NCBI GenBank assembly: GCA_021795715.1
Contig: JAJYPD010000015.1
Coordinates: 1 to 55,319, forward strand
Direction of reading: 5' to 3'
DNA from: Pseudomonadota bacterium
GTDB lineage: Bacteria > Pseudomonadota > Gammaproteobacteria > Acidiferrobacterales > Acidiferrobacteraceae
Length of the DNA: 55,319 nt
Below the pieces are notes generated by a model. The model was given only the letters and a program-made list of their open reading frames with translations, ran no database searches and was not told where the DNA came from. A program made the translations under genes and the position numbers. Of the stretch, positions 11,092 through 18,986 are shown piece by piece; position 1 is the first letter of the stretch; each line of letters starts with the position of its first letter.

Positions 11092-12195
11092 TTACAAACG
11101 CATCGGCATCACCACATAGACGGCCGTCCCATCCCCTGCAGCATCCCGTATCCGGCAGCCGCTGTTGATATCGTTCCAGCCCATCTCGATCTCTTCGCCT
11201 TCGATGGCGCTGATCGCTTCGACCAGATAACCCACATTGAACCCGACCTCGAAATTTCCCACAGCCTTACCCAGGGCCAATTCCTCACTCGCCTCATCCC
11301 GTTCCGGGTTGTGAGTGCTCGCTGTCAACACGGTTCCCGAAAATACCAGGCGCACCCCGCGATGTTTCTCCGACGACACGACCCCGACACGGCCCAGCAT
11401 CTCCCGCAACATATCCCGCCCGAGCACCGCCACTTCCTGTACCTTATTCGGCACCACCCGGTTGTAGTCCGGAAACCGTCCATCGATGAGCTTCGACGTG
11501 AACACCACATCCTGGCCTTCCACCCGGATATGATTGCTCGCGAGCCTCACCTCCACAGGCCCTTCCGTTCCCGCCAGAAAGCGTGTCATTTCGACCACGC
11601 CCTTGCGTGGCACGATCACCTGCTTCTCCCCGACGTCGATACCCTCGAGACGCTCTTCACACAGCGCCAGCCGGTGCCCATCGGCCGCAACAGCCTTCAG
11701 GCTCCCGGTCATCGTCTCCAGCATCAACCCGTTCAGGTAATACCGGACATCCTGTTGCGCCATACAAAATTGTGTCTTTTCGATCAGCTTTCTTAAAACC
11801 GCACCGTCCACTGCAAAATTCACTTCCCACGCCACCGTATCGATGCTCGGAAAATCCACCGCCGGCATGGTGCTCACCAAAAACCGGCTGCGTCCGGCTG
11901 AAATCTTCAACCGGTCTTCCTCCCTCTGGATGTCCACCTCGCTGTGCGCCGGCAAGGCCCTGACGATATCCAGAAATTTCCGCCCGGGCACGGTCGTCGC
12001 ACCCTCTTGCGTGACCTGCGCCTGCGCCCATGTCACCATTTCCACCTCAAGATCCGTCCCCGTCAGCGACACCTTTCCCTGCCCGGCCTCAATCAGAACA
12101 TTCGACAGGATCGGGCGTGTCTGTCGCCTCTCCACGACACCTGCCACCATGGACAACCGCTTCACCAGTTCTTCTTTCGGCATGGTCAATCGCAT
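11092..12195 (-). CDS. dnaN: DNA polymerase III sliding clamp (beta)
   Basis: A 367-residue beta clamp, which forms the ring tethering polymerase III to DNA. It begins MRLTMPKEELVKRLSMVAGVVERRQTRPILSN and ends with the conserved DGTAVYVVMPMRL. The length matches the family (about 366). GAGG lies seven bases before the ATG. It is transcribed away from the putative oriC and leads the dnaN-recF pair. Its promoter must lie in the AT-rich origin region. Confidence 0.99.
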   Translation of the reverse strand: MRLTMPKEELVKRLSMVAGVVERRQTRPILSNVLIEAGQGKVSLTGTDLEVEMVTWAQAQVTQEGATTVPGRKFLDIVRALPAHSEVDIQREEDRLKISAGRSRFLVSTMPAVDFPSIDTVAWEVNFAVDGAVLRKLIEKTQFCMAQQDVRYYLNGLMLETMTGSLKAVAADGHRLALCEERLEGIDVGEKQVIVPRKGVVEMTRFLAGTEGPVEVRLASNHIRVEGQDVVFTSKLIDGRFPDYNRVVPNKVQEVAVLGRDMLREMLGRVGVVSSEKHRGVRLVFSGTVLTASTHNPERDEASEELALGKAVGNFEVGFNVGYLVEAISAIEGEEIEMGWNDINSGCRIRDAAGDGTAVYVVMPMRL

Positions 12196-12437
12196 CGTTT
12201 TTCCTCGCTATCCCCAACCGCCATTACCATCGGGTTTTATATGTCTATCTTGTTAAATTGATTATTACGCAACCCGGTTTCTGTGGATAAGCCGCAAACC
12301 CCCGGGGATCCCGTCTCTTTTCCACCCCTATAACCCTGTGCATAACATCCGGCCAGACTGTTGGTAAACATGTGGATGAATGTGAATAAATCCCAAGTTT
12401 TACCAAAACTGCGGGTTTATGTTTTTTTATGCACACG
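12196..12437. other. oriC: Putative replication origin (oriC), dnaN-dnaA intergenic
   Basis: Five DnaA-box-like 9-mers lie in this 242-bp gap. Minus-strand boxes are TTATCCACA (12282-12290), TTATGCACA (12337-12345), TCATCCACA (12371-12379, one mismatch) and TTATTCACA (12381-12389). A plus-strand TTATGCACA is at 12427-12435. An AT-rich stretch at 12236-12270 (including TTGTTAAATTGATTATTACG) beside dnaN is a good unwinding element. Gene orientation diverges close to here. The dnaA-rpmH gap, with only one box, is the alternative. Confidence 0.82.
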
Positions 12438-13772
12438 TTATGTCGTCAGTATGCGCATCAAGTTGGCGTAATCTTCCTTGGTGCGCGGATCTTCCTTCAC
12501 CAGCTGTTCCACCTTGCGGCAGGCGTGGATCACTGTGGAATGATCGCGCCCCCCAAATTCCTTGCCGATTTCCGGCAGGCTGTGGTGGGTGAGCTCTTTG
12601 GCGAGTGCCATCGCCACCTGCCGCGGTCTTGTCACCTGCCGCGAACGGCTCTTTGAGCTTAAGTCGCCCACCCGGATCTTGTAATACTCGGCCACGAGCT
12701 TTTGGATATTCATGATAGTGACCAGCCGCTCTTGAAACGCCAGCAGGTCCTTTAGACTTTCCGCCGCCAAGGCCACGTCAATGGTACGGCCGGTGAAATT
12801 GGCGCTCGCCAAAAGCCGCCGCAACGCGCCTTCGAGTTCACGGACGTTCGATCGCACTCTTTTGGCTACGAAAAACGCCACATCGTCGGGCAACGTCACG
12901 CCTTCCTGTTCGGCCTTCTTGATCAGAATGGCGACCCGGGTTTCGAGTTCCGGCGGTTCGATGGAGACGGTCAATCCGGAGCCAAAGCGCGATATCAGCC
13001 GCTCCTCGACCCCCACGAATTCCTTCGGAAAGCGGTCTGCGGTGATGATCACCTGGCGCTGGCCTTCGAGAAGTGCATTGAATGTATGGAAAAATTCCTC
13101 CTGCGACCGCTCCTTGCCGGCAAAAAACTGGATGTCGTCGATGAGCAGGGCATCGAGCGACCGGTAATGCTTCTTGAATTCATTGATGGCATTGTGCTGC
13201 AGCGCTTTGACCATATCCTGGACGAATCGCTCGGAGTGTACGTAGCTGACCCGGGCCTCAGGTTTATGGCTGATCAGAAGATTACCGGCGGCCTGCATCA
13301 AATGGGTCTTACCAAGACCCACACCACCATAAATAAATAAGGGATTGTATGCGCCACCAGGATTTTCCCCGACCTGCCGGGCGGCGGCCCGCGCGAGCTG
13401 GTTGGACTTTCCTTCGACGTGGGTCACAAAGGTAAACTGGGGATTCATCCGGCCGACAGGGGACTGATTGCGCCGTACAGGCTGAGGCGCCATCTTTATG
13501 GATTCCGGCGCGGCCTGGGCGCTGTTGGTGCCGATCTGGACCGTCACGACCAGAGGTCCCGCGCCGTTCTGGTATTGTTCCATCAACTCCGTGATCCGCT
13601 CTATGAAGCGATCCTTGACCCAATCCATCACAAAGCGGTTGGGCGCATAAAGACGTAGGGTATTTTTCTGCCATTCGGCCTGCAGCGGGCGAATCCATGT
13701 ATTGAATTGCTGGGCGGATAGTTCCTCCTCCAGGCGATCGAGGCATTTTTTCCAGATCAAAGGTTGGGTCAC
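12438..13772 (-). CDS. dnaA: Chromosomal replication initiator DnaA
   Basis: A 444-residue AAA+ initiator. Domain I begins [18 protein letters not shown], Walker A is [10 protein letters not shown], Walker B is LLIDDIQFF, and the C-terminal box-binding helix-turn-helix carries [15 protein letters not shown]. Domain II is short. The start codon is GTG. DnaA boxes occur both downstream (oriC) and about 50 bp upstream of the start (13821-13829), which fits the usual autorepression. Confidence 0.99.
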   Translation of the reverse strand: MTQPLIWKKCLDRLEEELSAQQFNTWIRPLQAEWQKNTLRLYAPNRFVMDWVKDRFIERITELMEQYQNGAGPLVVTVQIGTNSAQAAPESIKMAPQPVRRNQSPVGRMNPQFTFVTHVEGKSNQLARAAARQVGENPGGAYNPLFIYGGVGLGKTHLMQAAGNLLISHKPEARVSYVHSERFVQDMVKALQHNAINEFKKHYRSLDALLIDDIQFFAGKERSQEEFFHTFNALLEGQRQVIITADRFPKEFVGVEERLISRFGSGLTVSIEPPELETRVAILIKKAEQEGVTLPDDVAFFVAKRVRSNVRELEGALRRLLASANFTGRTIDVALAAESLKDLLAFQERLVTIMNIQKLVAEYYKIRVGDLSSKSRSRQVTRPRQVAMALAKELTHHSLPEIGKEFGGRDHSTVIHACRKVEQLVKEDPRTKEDYANLMRILTT

Positions 13773-13820
13773 GGCCGGACACGTCGCTATGGGGGAACCC
13801 CAGTCTATTGTTAGCGTGAG

Positions 13821-13829
13821 TTATCCACA
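13821..13829 (+). promoter_or_regulatory. DnaA box upstream of dnaA
   Basis: A perfect TTATCCACA in the divergent dnaA-rpmH gap, 49 bp upstream of the dnaA start codon. It is well placed for autoregulation of dnaA. Confidence 0.8.
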
Positions 13830-13877
13830 AGATCGCCGTCTCTTTTCGCGGCCGGTCCGCCCGCCGGCCCCGCGACA

Positions 13878-13906
13878 TTGACAAGCGCCCCGTGAAGCCT
13901 TAGTGT
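13878..13906 (+). promoter_or_regulatory. rpmH promoter
   Basis: A perfect -35 hexamer TTGACA (13878-13883), a 17-bp spacer and a weaker -10 TAGTGT (13901-13906) precede rpmH by 45 bp. This is the only sigma-70-like promoter I see ahead of the rpmH-rnpA-yidD-yidC-mnmE run. Confidence 0.65.
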
Positions 13907-13951
13907 TCCCGCCTTTTGACGCCACGAGTTTTCGTTTAGAGGGAAGGTTTT

Positions 13952-14086
13952 ATGAAGAGAACGTACCAACCGAGCGTCCTGCATCGTAAACGTACACACG
14001 GCTTTCGTGCGCGCATGGCGACAGCCAGTGGCCGCGCCGTGATCAACGCGCGCCGTGCCAAGGGTCGTGCCCGGCTCAGCGCGTAA
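13952..14086 (+). CDS. rpmH: 50S ribosomal protein L34
   Basis: A 44-residue, very basic protein ([20 protein letters not shown], ending RLSA), the normal size and sequence of bacterial L34. It has a GAGGGAAGG Shine-Dalgarno region before the ATG. It heads the rightward operon rpmH-rnpA-yidD-yidC-mnmE, divergent from dnaA. One Leu stands where E. coli has Asn-containing sequence ([12 protein letters not shown] versus PSVLKRNRSHGF). Confidence 0.98.
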   Translation: MKRTYQPSVLHRKRTHGFRARMATASGRAVINARRAKGRARLSA

Positions 14087-14090
14087 GGAT

Positions 14091-14456
14091 GTGTCTGACC
14101 AGGGACGGAGTTTTCCGCGTTCCAGCCGGTTGACGACACCCAAGAATTATCAGGACGTCTTTCAACAGGGTCAGCGCGCCCGAAACGCGCTTTTTGGGGG
14201 GGTCGTCCGCATAAACACCCTCGACCACGCCCGGCTGGGTCTTGCGGTCTCCCGTAAGGCGTCGCCGCGGGCCGTGGTTCGCAATCGCATCAAGCGGGCC
14301 GTTCGCGAGGTGTTCCGTCAGCAACAGTCGGCGCTCGATGCTTTGGACTTCGTCATCATTGCCTATCCGCAGGCCGCTGCGGCGACCAAGACCGAGCTCG
14401 CCTGCGCCGCTTCACAGCTCGTACAGAAATTGACCCGGACGTGCGCAAGATCCTGA
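14091..14456 (+). CDS. rnpA: Ribonuclease P protein component
   Basis: A 121-residue protein subunit of RNase P, which matures tRNA 5' ends with the rnpB RNA. Diagnostic features are [17 protein letters not shown] near the N-terminus and the RNR motif in [16 protein letters not shown]. The start is uncertain. GTG 14091 is closest to family length but lies directly against AAGGAT with no spacer. In-frame GTGs at 14067 and 14055 would overlap rpmH. Its 3' end overlaps yidD by 16 bases. Confidence 0.93.
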   Translation: MSDQGRSFPRSSRLTTPKNYQDVFQQGQRARNALFGGVVRINTLDHARLGLAVSRKASPRAVVRNRIKRAVREVFRQQQSALDALDFVIIAYPQAAAATKTELACAASQLVQKLTRTCARS

Positions 14457-14653
14457 TCATCCTTATTCGCGGCTACCAGGTGCTCATCAGCCCCTGGCTG
14501 GGTTCACACTGCCGTTTTTCTCCATCCTGTTCCGAGTATATGGCGCAAGCCATAAGCCATCACGGCCCCCGCAAGGGCCTGTGGCTGGGCGTGAAGCGAC
14601 TCGGCCGTTGCCATCCCTGGCATGAAGGTGGGCACGATCCCGTGCCCCGTTAG
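14441..14653 (+). CDS. yidD: Membrane protein insertion efficiency factor YidD
   Basis: A 70-residue YidD with the family pattern [25 protein letters not shown], conserved cysteines, and [14 protein letters not shown] at the end. It assists YidC/Sec insertion at the inner membrane. The GTG start lies inside the end of rnpA, as is typical for this operon, and yidC follows 18 bases later. Confidence 0.96.
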   Translation: MRKILIILIRGYQVLISPWLGSHCRFSPSCSEYMAQAISHHGPRKGLWLGVKRLGRCHPWHEGGHDPVPR

Positions 14654-14671
14654 CCCATCCGTGAAAACATC

Positions 14672-16297
14672 ATGAACACTATTCGTCCTATACTGTACGT
14701 CCTGCTGGTCGTCATCCTTTTCATGCTCTGGAACGACTGGGAGCACCGGCTGCCGCCCGTAAGCCCACAAGCCCCCCCGTCGACGAGTCTGCCTGCGGTC
14801 CCCAGTGCCGCCCCCGCGGCACCTCACGCCCAGGCTGCCGCCCCCGCGCTCCCGCGCCCGGCACCGGCAGCCCCGGAAGCGGCGCGCCTGGTCACCGTTC
14901 GCACCCAAGCCTTTACGGCGACGATCAACACCCGCGGTGCCAGTCTCGTCCAGCTCTCACTGCGTGATTACGAAGCGACGCACCATGGCCGGCAGAGCGC
15001 TTATGATCTGTTGAGTCCGAGCGGCGACGGCGAATTCATCAACCAGAATGGATTGCTGGGCCGCCACCCGTACCCCAATCAGGACTCCCTTTACACCGCC
15101 GTCCGCCCTCTCTACGCCATGACGCCCGGGCAAACCCGTTTGCGCGTGCCCTTTTTCTGGCAGAAAGACGGCATCCGGGTGACCAAGACCTACACCTTCA
15201 CCCGGGACAGCTATGTCGTCGGCGTCTCCTACGCGGTGCAAAATCTCGGCAAGACCCCGCGCGCGGTCTACTTCTATGACCAGTTTGTCCACGCGCCGCC
15301 ACCAAAGACGCATTTCTATCACTCAGCGCCCATCTATATCGGCGCGGCCCTCTATACCCCGCAGGGCAAGTACCAAAAACGGCCCTTCCCGGCCATGGCC
15401 CGCCATCCCCTGAACGTCACCGCCCGGGGCGGTTGGGTGGCGGTTTCGCAGCACTACTTTGTGGGCGCGGCCATTCCGCCCGCCACGCAGCCCGTCATCT
15501 ACTACGACCAGGTCCTGCCCGGACCGCGTTATGTCGCCGGCTACAAGTCGGCCGCGCCCGTCACCATCGCCCCCGGCGCCACCGAGGTCTTGCAAGGACG
15601 CCTGTTTCTCGGCCCAAAGAAACCCTCTCTCCTGAAGGCCGCCGCGCCGGGTCTCGATCTCACCGTGGACTACGGCTGGCTGACGGTCCTCGCGCAGCCG
15701 CTCTATTGGGTCTTGCGCCACATCGAGAGCGTTACCGGCAACTGGGGCTGGGCCATCATCTTGCTGACCGTCCTCATTAAGCTCATCTTTTTCCCGCTGT
15801 CGGCGGCCAGCTTCAAGTCGATGGCCAAGATGCGCCAGCTGCAACCGCGCATGGCCGCCCTCAAGGAGCGCCATGGCCACGATCGCACCGCGCTTCAGCA
15901 GGCCATGATGGAGCTCTATAAAACCGAAAAAATGAATCCCCTGGGCGGATGTCTGCCGATGATCGTGCAGATACCCGTATTCATCGCGCTCTACTGGGTC
16001 CTTTTGGAGAGTGTTGCGCTGCGCGACGCGCCCTTCGTCCTGTGGATTCACAACCTCGCCGCACCGGATCCGTACTTTGTGCTGCCGATCCTGATGGGGG
16101 CGAGCATGCTCTTCCAGCAGCTCCTGAATCCGGCCATGATGGATCCGACCCAGCGCAAGATCATGATGATCATGCCGATCCTCTTCACCGGCTTCTTCCT
16201 CTTTTTCCCGGCAGGCCTTGTGCTCTATTGGGTGACCAACAACGTGCTGTCCATTCTGCAGCAGTGGTGGGTCATGGAGCGCATGAAGGCCCGCTGA
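14672..16297 (+). CDS. yidC: Membrane protein insertase YidC
   Basis: A 541-residue Gram-negative YidC. The N-terminal signal-anchor (ILYVLLVVILFMLWNDWE) is followed by a Pro/Ala-rich linker (about 32-72), the large periplasmic beta-supersandwich domain, and the conserved five-helix insertase core (GNWGWAIILLTVLIKLIFFPL, NPLGGCLPMIVQIPVFIALY, GLVLYWVTNN). The positively charged groove arginine is not assigned. Length is as in E. coli (548). mnmE starts nine bases downstream. Confidence 0.98.
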   Translation: MNTIRPILYVLLVVILFMLWNDWEHRLPPVSPQAPPSTSLPAVPSAAPAAPHAQAAAPALPRPAPAAPEAARLVTVRTQAFTATINTRGASLVQLSLRDYEATHHGRQSAYDLLSPSGDGEFINQNGLLGRHPYPNQDSLYTAVRPLYAMTPGQTRLRVPFFWQKDGIRVTKTYTFTRDSYVVGVSYAVQNLGKTPRAVYFYDQFVHAPPPKTHFYHSAPIYIGAALYTPQGKYQKRPFPAMARHPLNVTARGGWVAVSQHYFVGAAIPPATQPVIYYDQVLPGPRYVAGYKSAAPVTIAPGATEVLQGRLFLGPKKPSLLKAAAPGLDLTVDYGWLTVLAQPLYWVLRHIESVTGNWGWAIILLTVLIKLIFFPLSAASFKSMAKMRQLQPRMAALKERHGHDRTALQQAMMELYKTEKMNPLGGCLPMIVQIPVFIALYWVLLESVALRDAPFVLWIHNLAAPDPYFVLPILMGASMLFQQLLNPAMMDPTQRKIMMIMPILFTGFFLFFPAGLVLYWVTNNVLSILQQWWVMERMKAR

Positions 16298-16306
16298 CCA
16301 GGGCCC

Positions 16307-17626
16307 ATGGCCGACACCATCTGCGCGATCGCCACGCCGCCGGGGGCCGGTGGCGTGGGCATCCTGCGCGTTTCGGGTGATAGGGTCCCAGACATCGCCC
16401 AGCGCCTGCTCGGCCGTCTGCCCGTCCCGCGCCAGGCGACGCGCGCCACCGTGCAAGACGCCGCCGGGCACCTTGTCGACCAGGGTCTCGCTTTGTATTT
16501 CCCGCACCCCGCGTCCTATACAGGCGAACATGTTCTCGAGCTGCACCTCCACGGCAATCCGCACGTCCTGGACCAGGCCCTGCGGATCCTCGTGGCCCTG
16601 GGTGCGCGCCTGGCGCGTCCCGGTGAATTCACGGAACGGGCCTTCCTGAACGGTAAAATCGATCTCGCCCAAGCCGAGGCGGTCGCCGATCTCATCGGTA
16701 GTGCCACCGCGCAAGCCGCGCAAGCCGCCGCACAGGCCCTGGCCGGCGCCTTCTCGGCTGCGGTGGCCGCCCTGAAGGAACGCCTCATCCATGTGCGCGT
16801 CCAGCTCGAGGCCGGTCTGGATTTTCCCGACGAGGACATTTCGCCGGCAGCCGATGCGCAGGTGCGCGGGCAATTGCGTGCCCTCGCCGACGATCTGGCC
16901 GGTCTATTGGCGCGCGCCCGCGAAGGCCGGCTGCTTCGTGACGGCGCGACGGTGGCCTTGCTCGGCCGCCCCAATGCCGGCAAGTCGACGCTCTTCAACG
17001 CGCTTTGCGGACACCCGGCCGCCATCGTCAGCCCTCTTGCCGGGACCACACGCGATGCCCTGCGCGAGGTGGTCGACATCGAAGGCATCCCCGTCACGCT
17101 GATCGACACCGCCGGTTTGCGCGACGCCACCACCGATCCCATAGAAATCGAAGGGGTGCGCCGCGCGCAGACGATCGCACAGGAAGCCCAACTGCGGCTT
17201 CTTTTGATCGATGACGGCGCCGATGCCGCGGGCGCGCACCCCGCATTCGGCAAAGAAGGCACCACTCTGGTCGTTTACACCAAGATCGACGTCACCGGGC
17301 GGCCGCCTGGACCGGCGCCCGGCGGCATCGCGGTGTCGGCTTTGTCGGGCGACGGGATGGACGCCTTGCGCGGTGCACTCTCGGCCTGTCTGCGCGGCGC
17401 CCCTCCCGCAGAGGGCACCTTTACCGCCCGCACGCGCCACATCGAGGCCTTGCATCAGGTCCGCCGCCATGTGGAGGCCGCCGTCTCGCGCCAGGCCGAG
17501 AGTGCGCACGACCTGGCCGCCGAGGATCTGCGCAGGGCCCAGACGGCCCTCGGCGCCATTACCGGCGAATTCACGAGTGAAGACCTTCTCGGCGAAATCT
17601 TCAGCCGCTTTTGTATCGGCAAATAA
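16307..17626 (+). CDS. mnmE: tRNA modification GTPase MnmE
   Basis: A 439-residue MnmE (TrmE). With MnmG (at 22.8 kb) it makes 5-carboxymethylaminomethyluridine at the wobble position. Visible are the folate-binding N-terminal domain (MADTICAIATPPGAGGVGILR), G1 GRPNAGKST, G3 DTAGLRD, G4 TKID and the C-terminal CIGK with the conserved cysteine. A hairpin terminator follows immediately. Confidence 0.98.
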   Translation: MADTICAIATPPGAGGVGILRVSGDRVPDIAQRLLGRLPVPRQATRATVQDAAGHLVDQGLALYFPHPASYTGEHVLELHLHGNPHVLDQALRILVALGARLARPGEFTERAFLNGKIDLAQAEAVADLIGSATAQAAQAAAQALAGAFSAAVAALKERLIHVRVQLEAGLDFPDEDISPAADAQVRGQLRALADDLAGLLARAREGRLLRDGATVALLGRPNAGKSTLFNALCGHPAAIVSPLAGTTRDALREVVDIEGIPVTLIDTAGLRDATTDPIEIEGVRRAQTIAQEAQLRLLLIDDGADAAGAHPAFGKEGTTLVVYTKIDVTGRPPGPAPGGIAVSALSGDGMDALRGALSACLRGAPPAEGTFTARTRHIEALHQVRRHVEAAVSRQAESAHDLAAEDLRRAQTALGAITGEFTSEDLLGEIFSRFCIGK

Positions 17627-17671
17627 GGCCGCCGCCGCGGGCCGGGATGGTTGGGGGGCGGCCCCGTTTTG
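17627..17671 (+). terminator. Terminator after mnmE
   Basis: GGCCGCC (17627-17633) pairs with GGCGGCC (17657-17663), followed by CCGTTTTG. It starts immediately after the mnmE stop and probably ends the rpmH-mnmE operon. The loop is long, so the fold is plausible rather than strong. Confidence 0.5.
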
Positions 17672-17813
17672 TTAAACTGCCCCTGGTGTCCGTCGGGCGA
17701 GCGGGGGCGTTTGCGCCGATCTGCGCAAGCGGCCGATCCGCCCGCCGCCCCGTTTTGCGGGCAGCGCGCATCCCGTCAGATGGGTCCGGGTTTCACCAGG
17801 GGGAAAGATTACC

Positions 17814-18986
17814 GTGACCGCCATTTTGCACGATGACCACCGTTCCCGCGGGGAGGCCCTGGCGCTGCTTTGCGCGGCCTTGTGCGCGCTGATTGCCGCC
17901 AATTCCCCCTTGGGCGCGGCTTATCACCGGTTCTGGCACATGTCCCATGGTCTCGGCGGCTGGCGTTTCACCCTGCAGGCGGTGATCAACGACGGCGCCA
18001 TGGCGCTCTTTTTCCTAGCCATCGGTCTCGAACTCAAACAGGAACTGCGCACGGGCCTTTTCCGTCATCCCCGGGCCATGGCCTTGCCCGTCATCGCGGC
18101 GCTCGCCGGCATGGTGGTGCCCGCCCTTCTTTTCGTGGCACTCAATCCGGCCACACCCGCCCGTCATGGCTGGGCCATTCCCATGGCCACGGACGTGGCG
18201 TTTGCCGGCGCCATCCCGGTTGCGCTCGGCCGCCGCACGCATCGAGGTGTGCTCCTCCTTCTGCTCGCCTTGGCGATCGTCGACGATCTCGGCGCCATTG
18301 CGGTCATCGCTGTGTATTACACCCGCCATATCCACCCCGGGGCGCTTCTTGCGGTGGCGGCAGGGCTTGGCAGCCTCGTCGCGGCCAACATCCGCCGCCT
18401 CCACTCGCCCGTGCTCTATGGCCTCATCGGCTTATGGCTTTGGGTGGCGGTCGCGCAGACGGGTCTGAGCCCCCCGCTTGCCGGCATCCTGCTGGCGGCG
18501 GGGATTCCGCTGTCCCATCCGTTGCCGTCCAAGGACCGCCCGCAAGCCGACCACCGCCCGGCACCGGGCGCGCGCATCGCGCGGCGGTTGCGCCCGCTCG
18601 TCTCCTACGGTGTGCTGCCGTTGTTTGCCCTGGCGAATGCGGATATTCCGATCACACCCCGTGCGCTCGCGGCCCATCCTGGTGTGGTGGCCGGCATTTT
18701 CGTCGGCCTGCTCGTCGGCAAGCTCATCGGTATCGGCGGTGCCGCGTGGCTACTCGTGCGCACGCGCGTCGCGCACCTGCCGGCGGCCACCTCGCTGCGC
18801 GATGTCATCGGTGTCGCCTGGCTGGGCGGCATCGGTTTTACCATGGCGCTTTTCTTGAACAGCCTGAGTTTTACCGATCCCTCGTTGCGCGAGGCAGGCA
18901 AGCTCGGCATTTTGCTGGCCTCGCCCCTGGCCGCCCTCGCCGGCGCGGTCTGGCTCTGGCGCGGCCCCCTGGCGCCGTCGTCTTAG
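17814..18986 (+). CDS. nhaA: Na+/H+ antiporter NhaA
   Basis: A 390-residue, 12-helix inner-membrane antiporter that exchanges protons for sodium. The key motifs are present: the paired aspartates in LALAIVDDLGAIAVIA, the ATDVAFAGA helix-IV segment and GIGFTMALFLNSL near the end. Length matches E. coli NhaA (388). The GTG start follows GGGGGAAAG. Its stop overlaps that of the convergent transglutaminase gene by four bases. Confidence 0.97.
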   Translation: MTAILHDDHRSRGEALALLCAALCALIAANSPLGAAYHRFWHMSHGLGGWRFTLQAVINDGAMALFFLAIGLELKQELRTGLFRHPRAMALPVIAALAGMVVPALLFVALNPATPARHGWAIPMATDVAFAGAIPVALGRRTHRGVLLLLLALAIVDDLGAIAVIAVYYTRHIHPGALLAVAAGLGSLVAANIRRLHSPVLYGLIGLWLWVAVAQTGLSPPLAGILLAAGIPLSHPLPSKDRPQADHRPAPGARIARRLRPLVSYGVLPLFALANADIPITPRALAAHPGVVAGIFVGLLVGKLIGIGGAAWLLVRTRVAHLPAATSLRDVIGVAWLGGIGFTMALFLNSLSFTDPSLREAGKLGILLASPLAALAGAVWLWRGPLAPSS

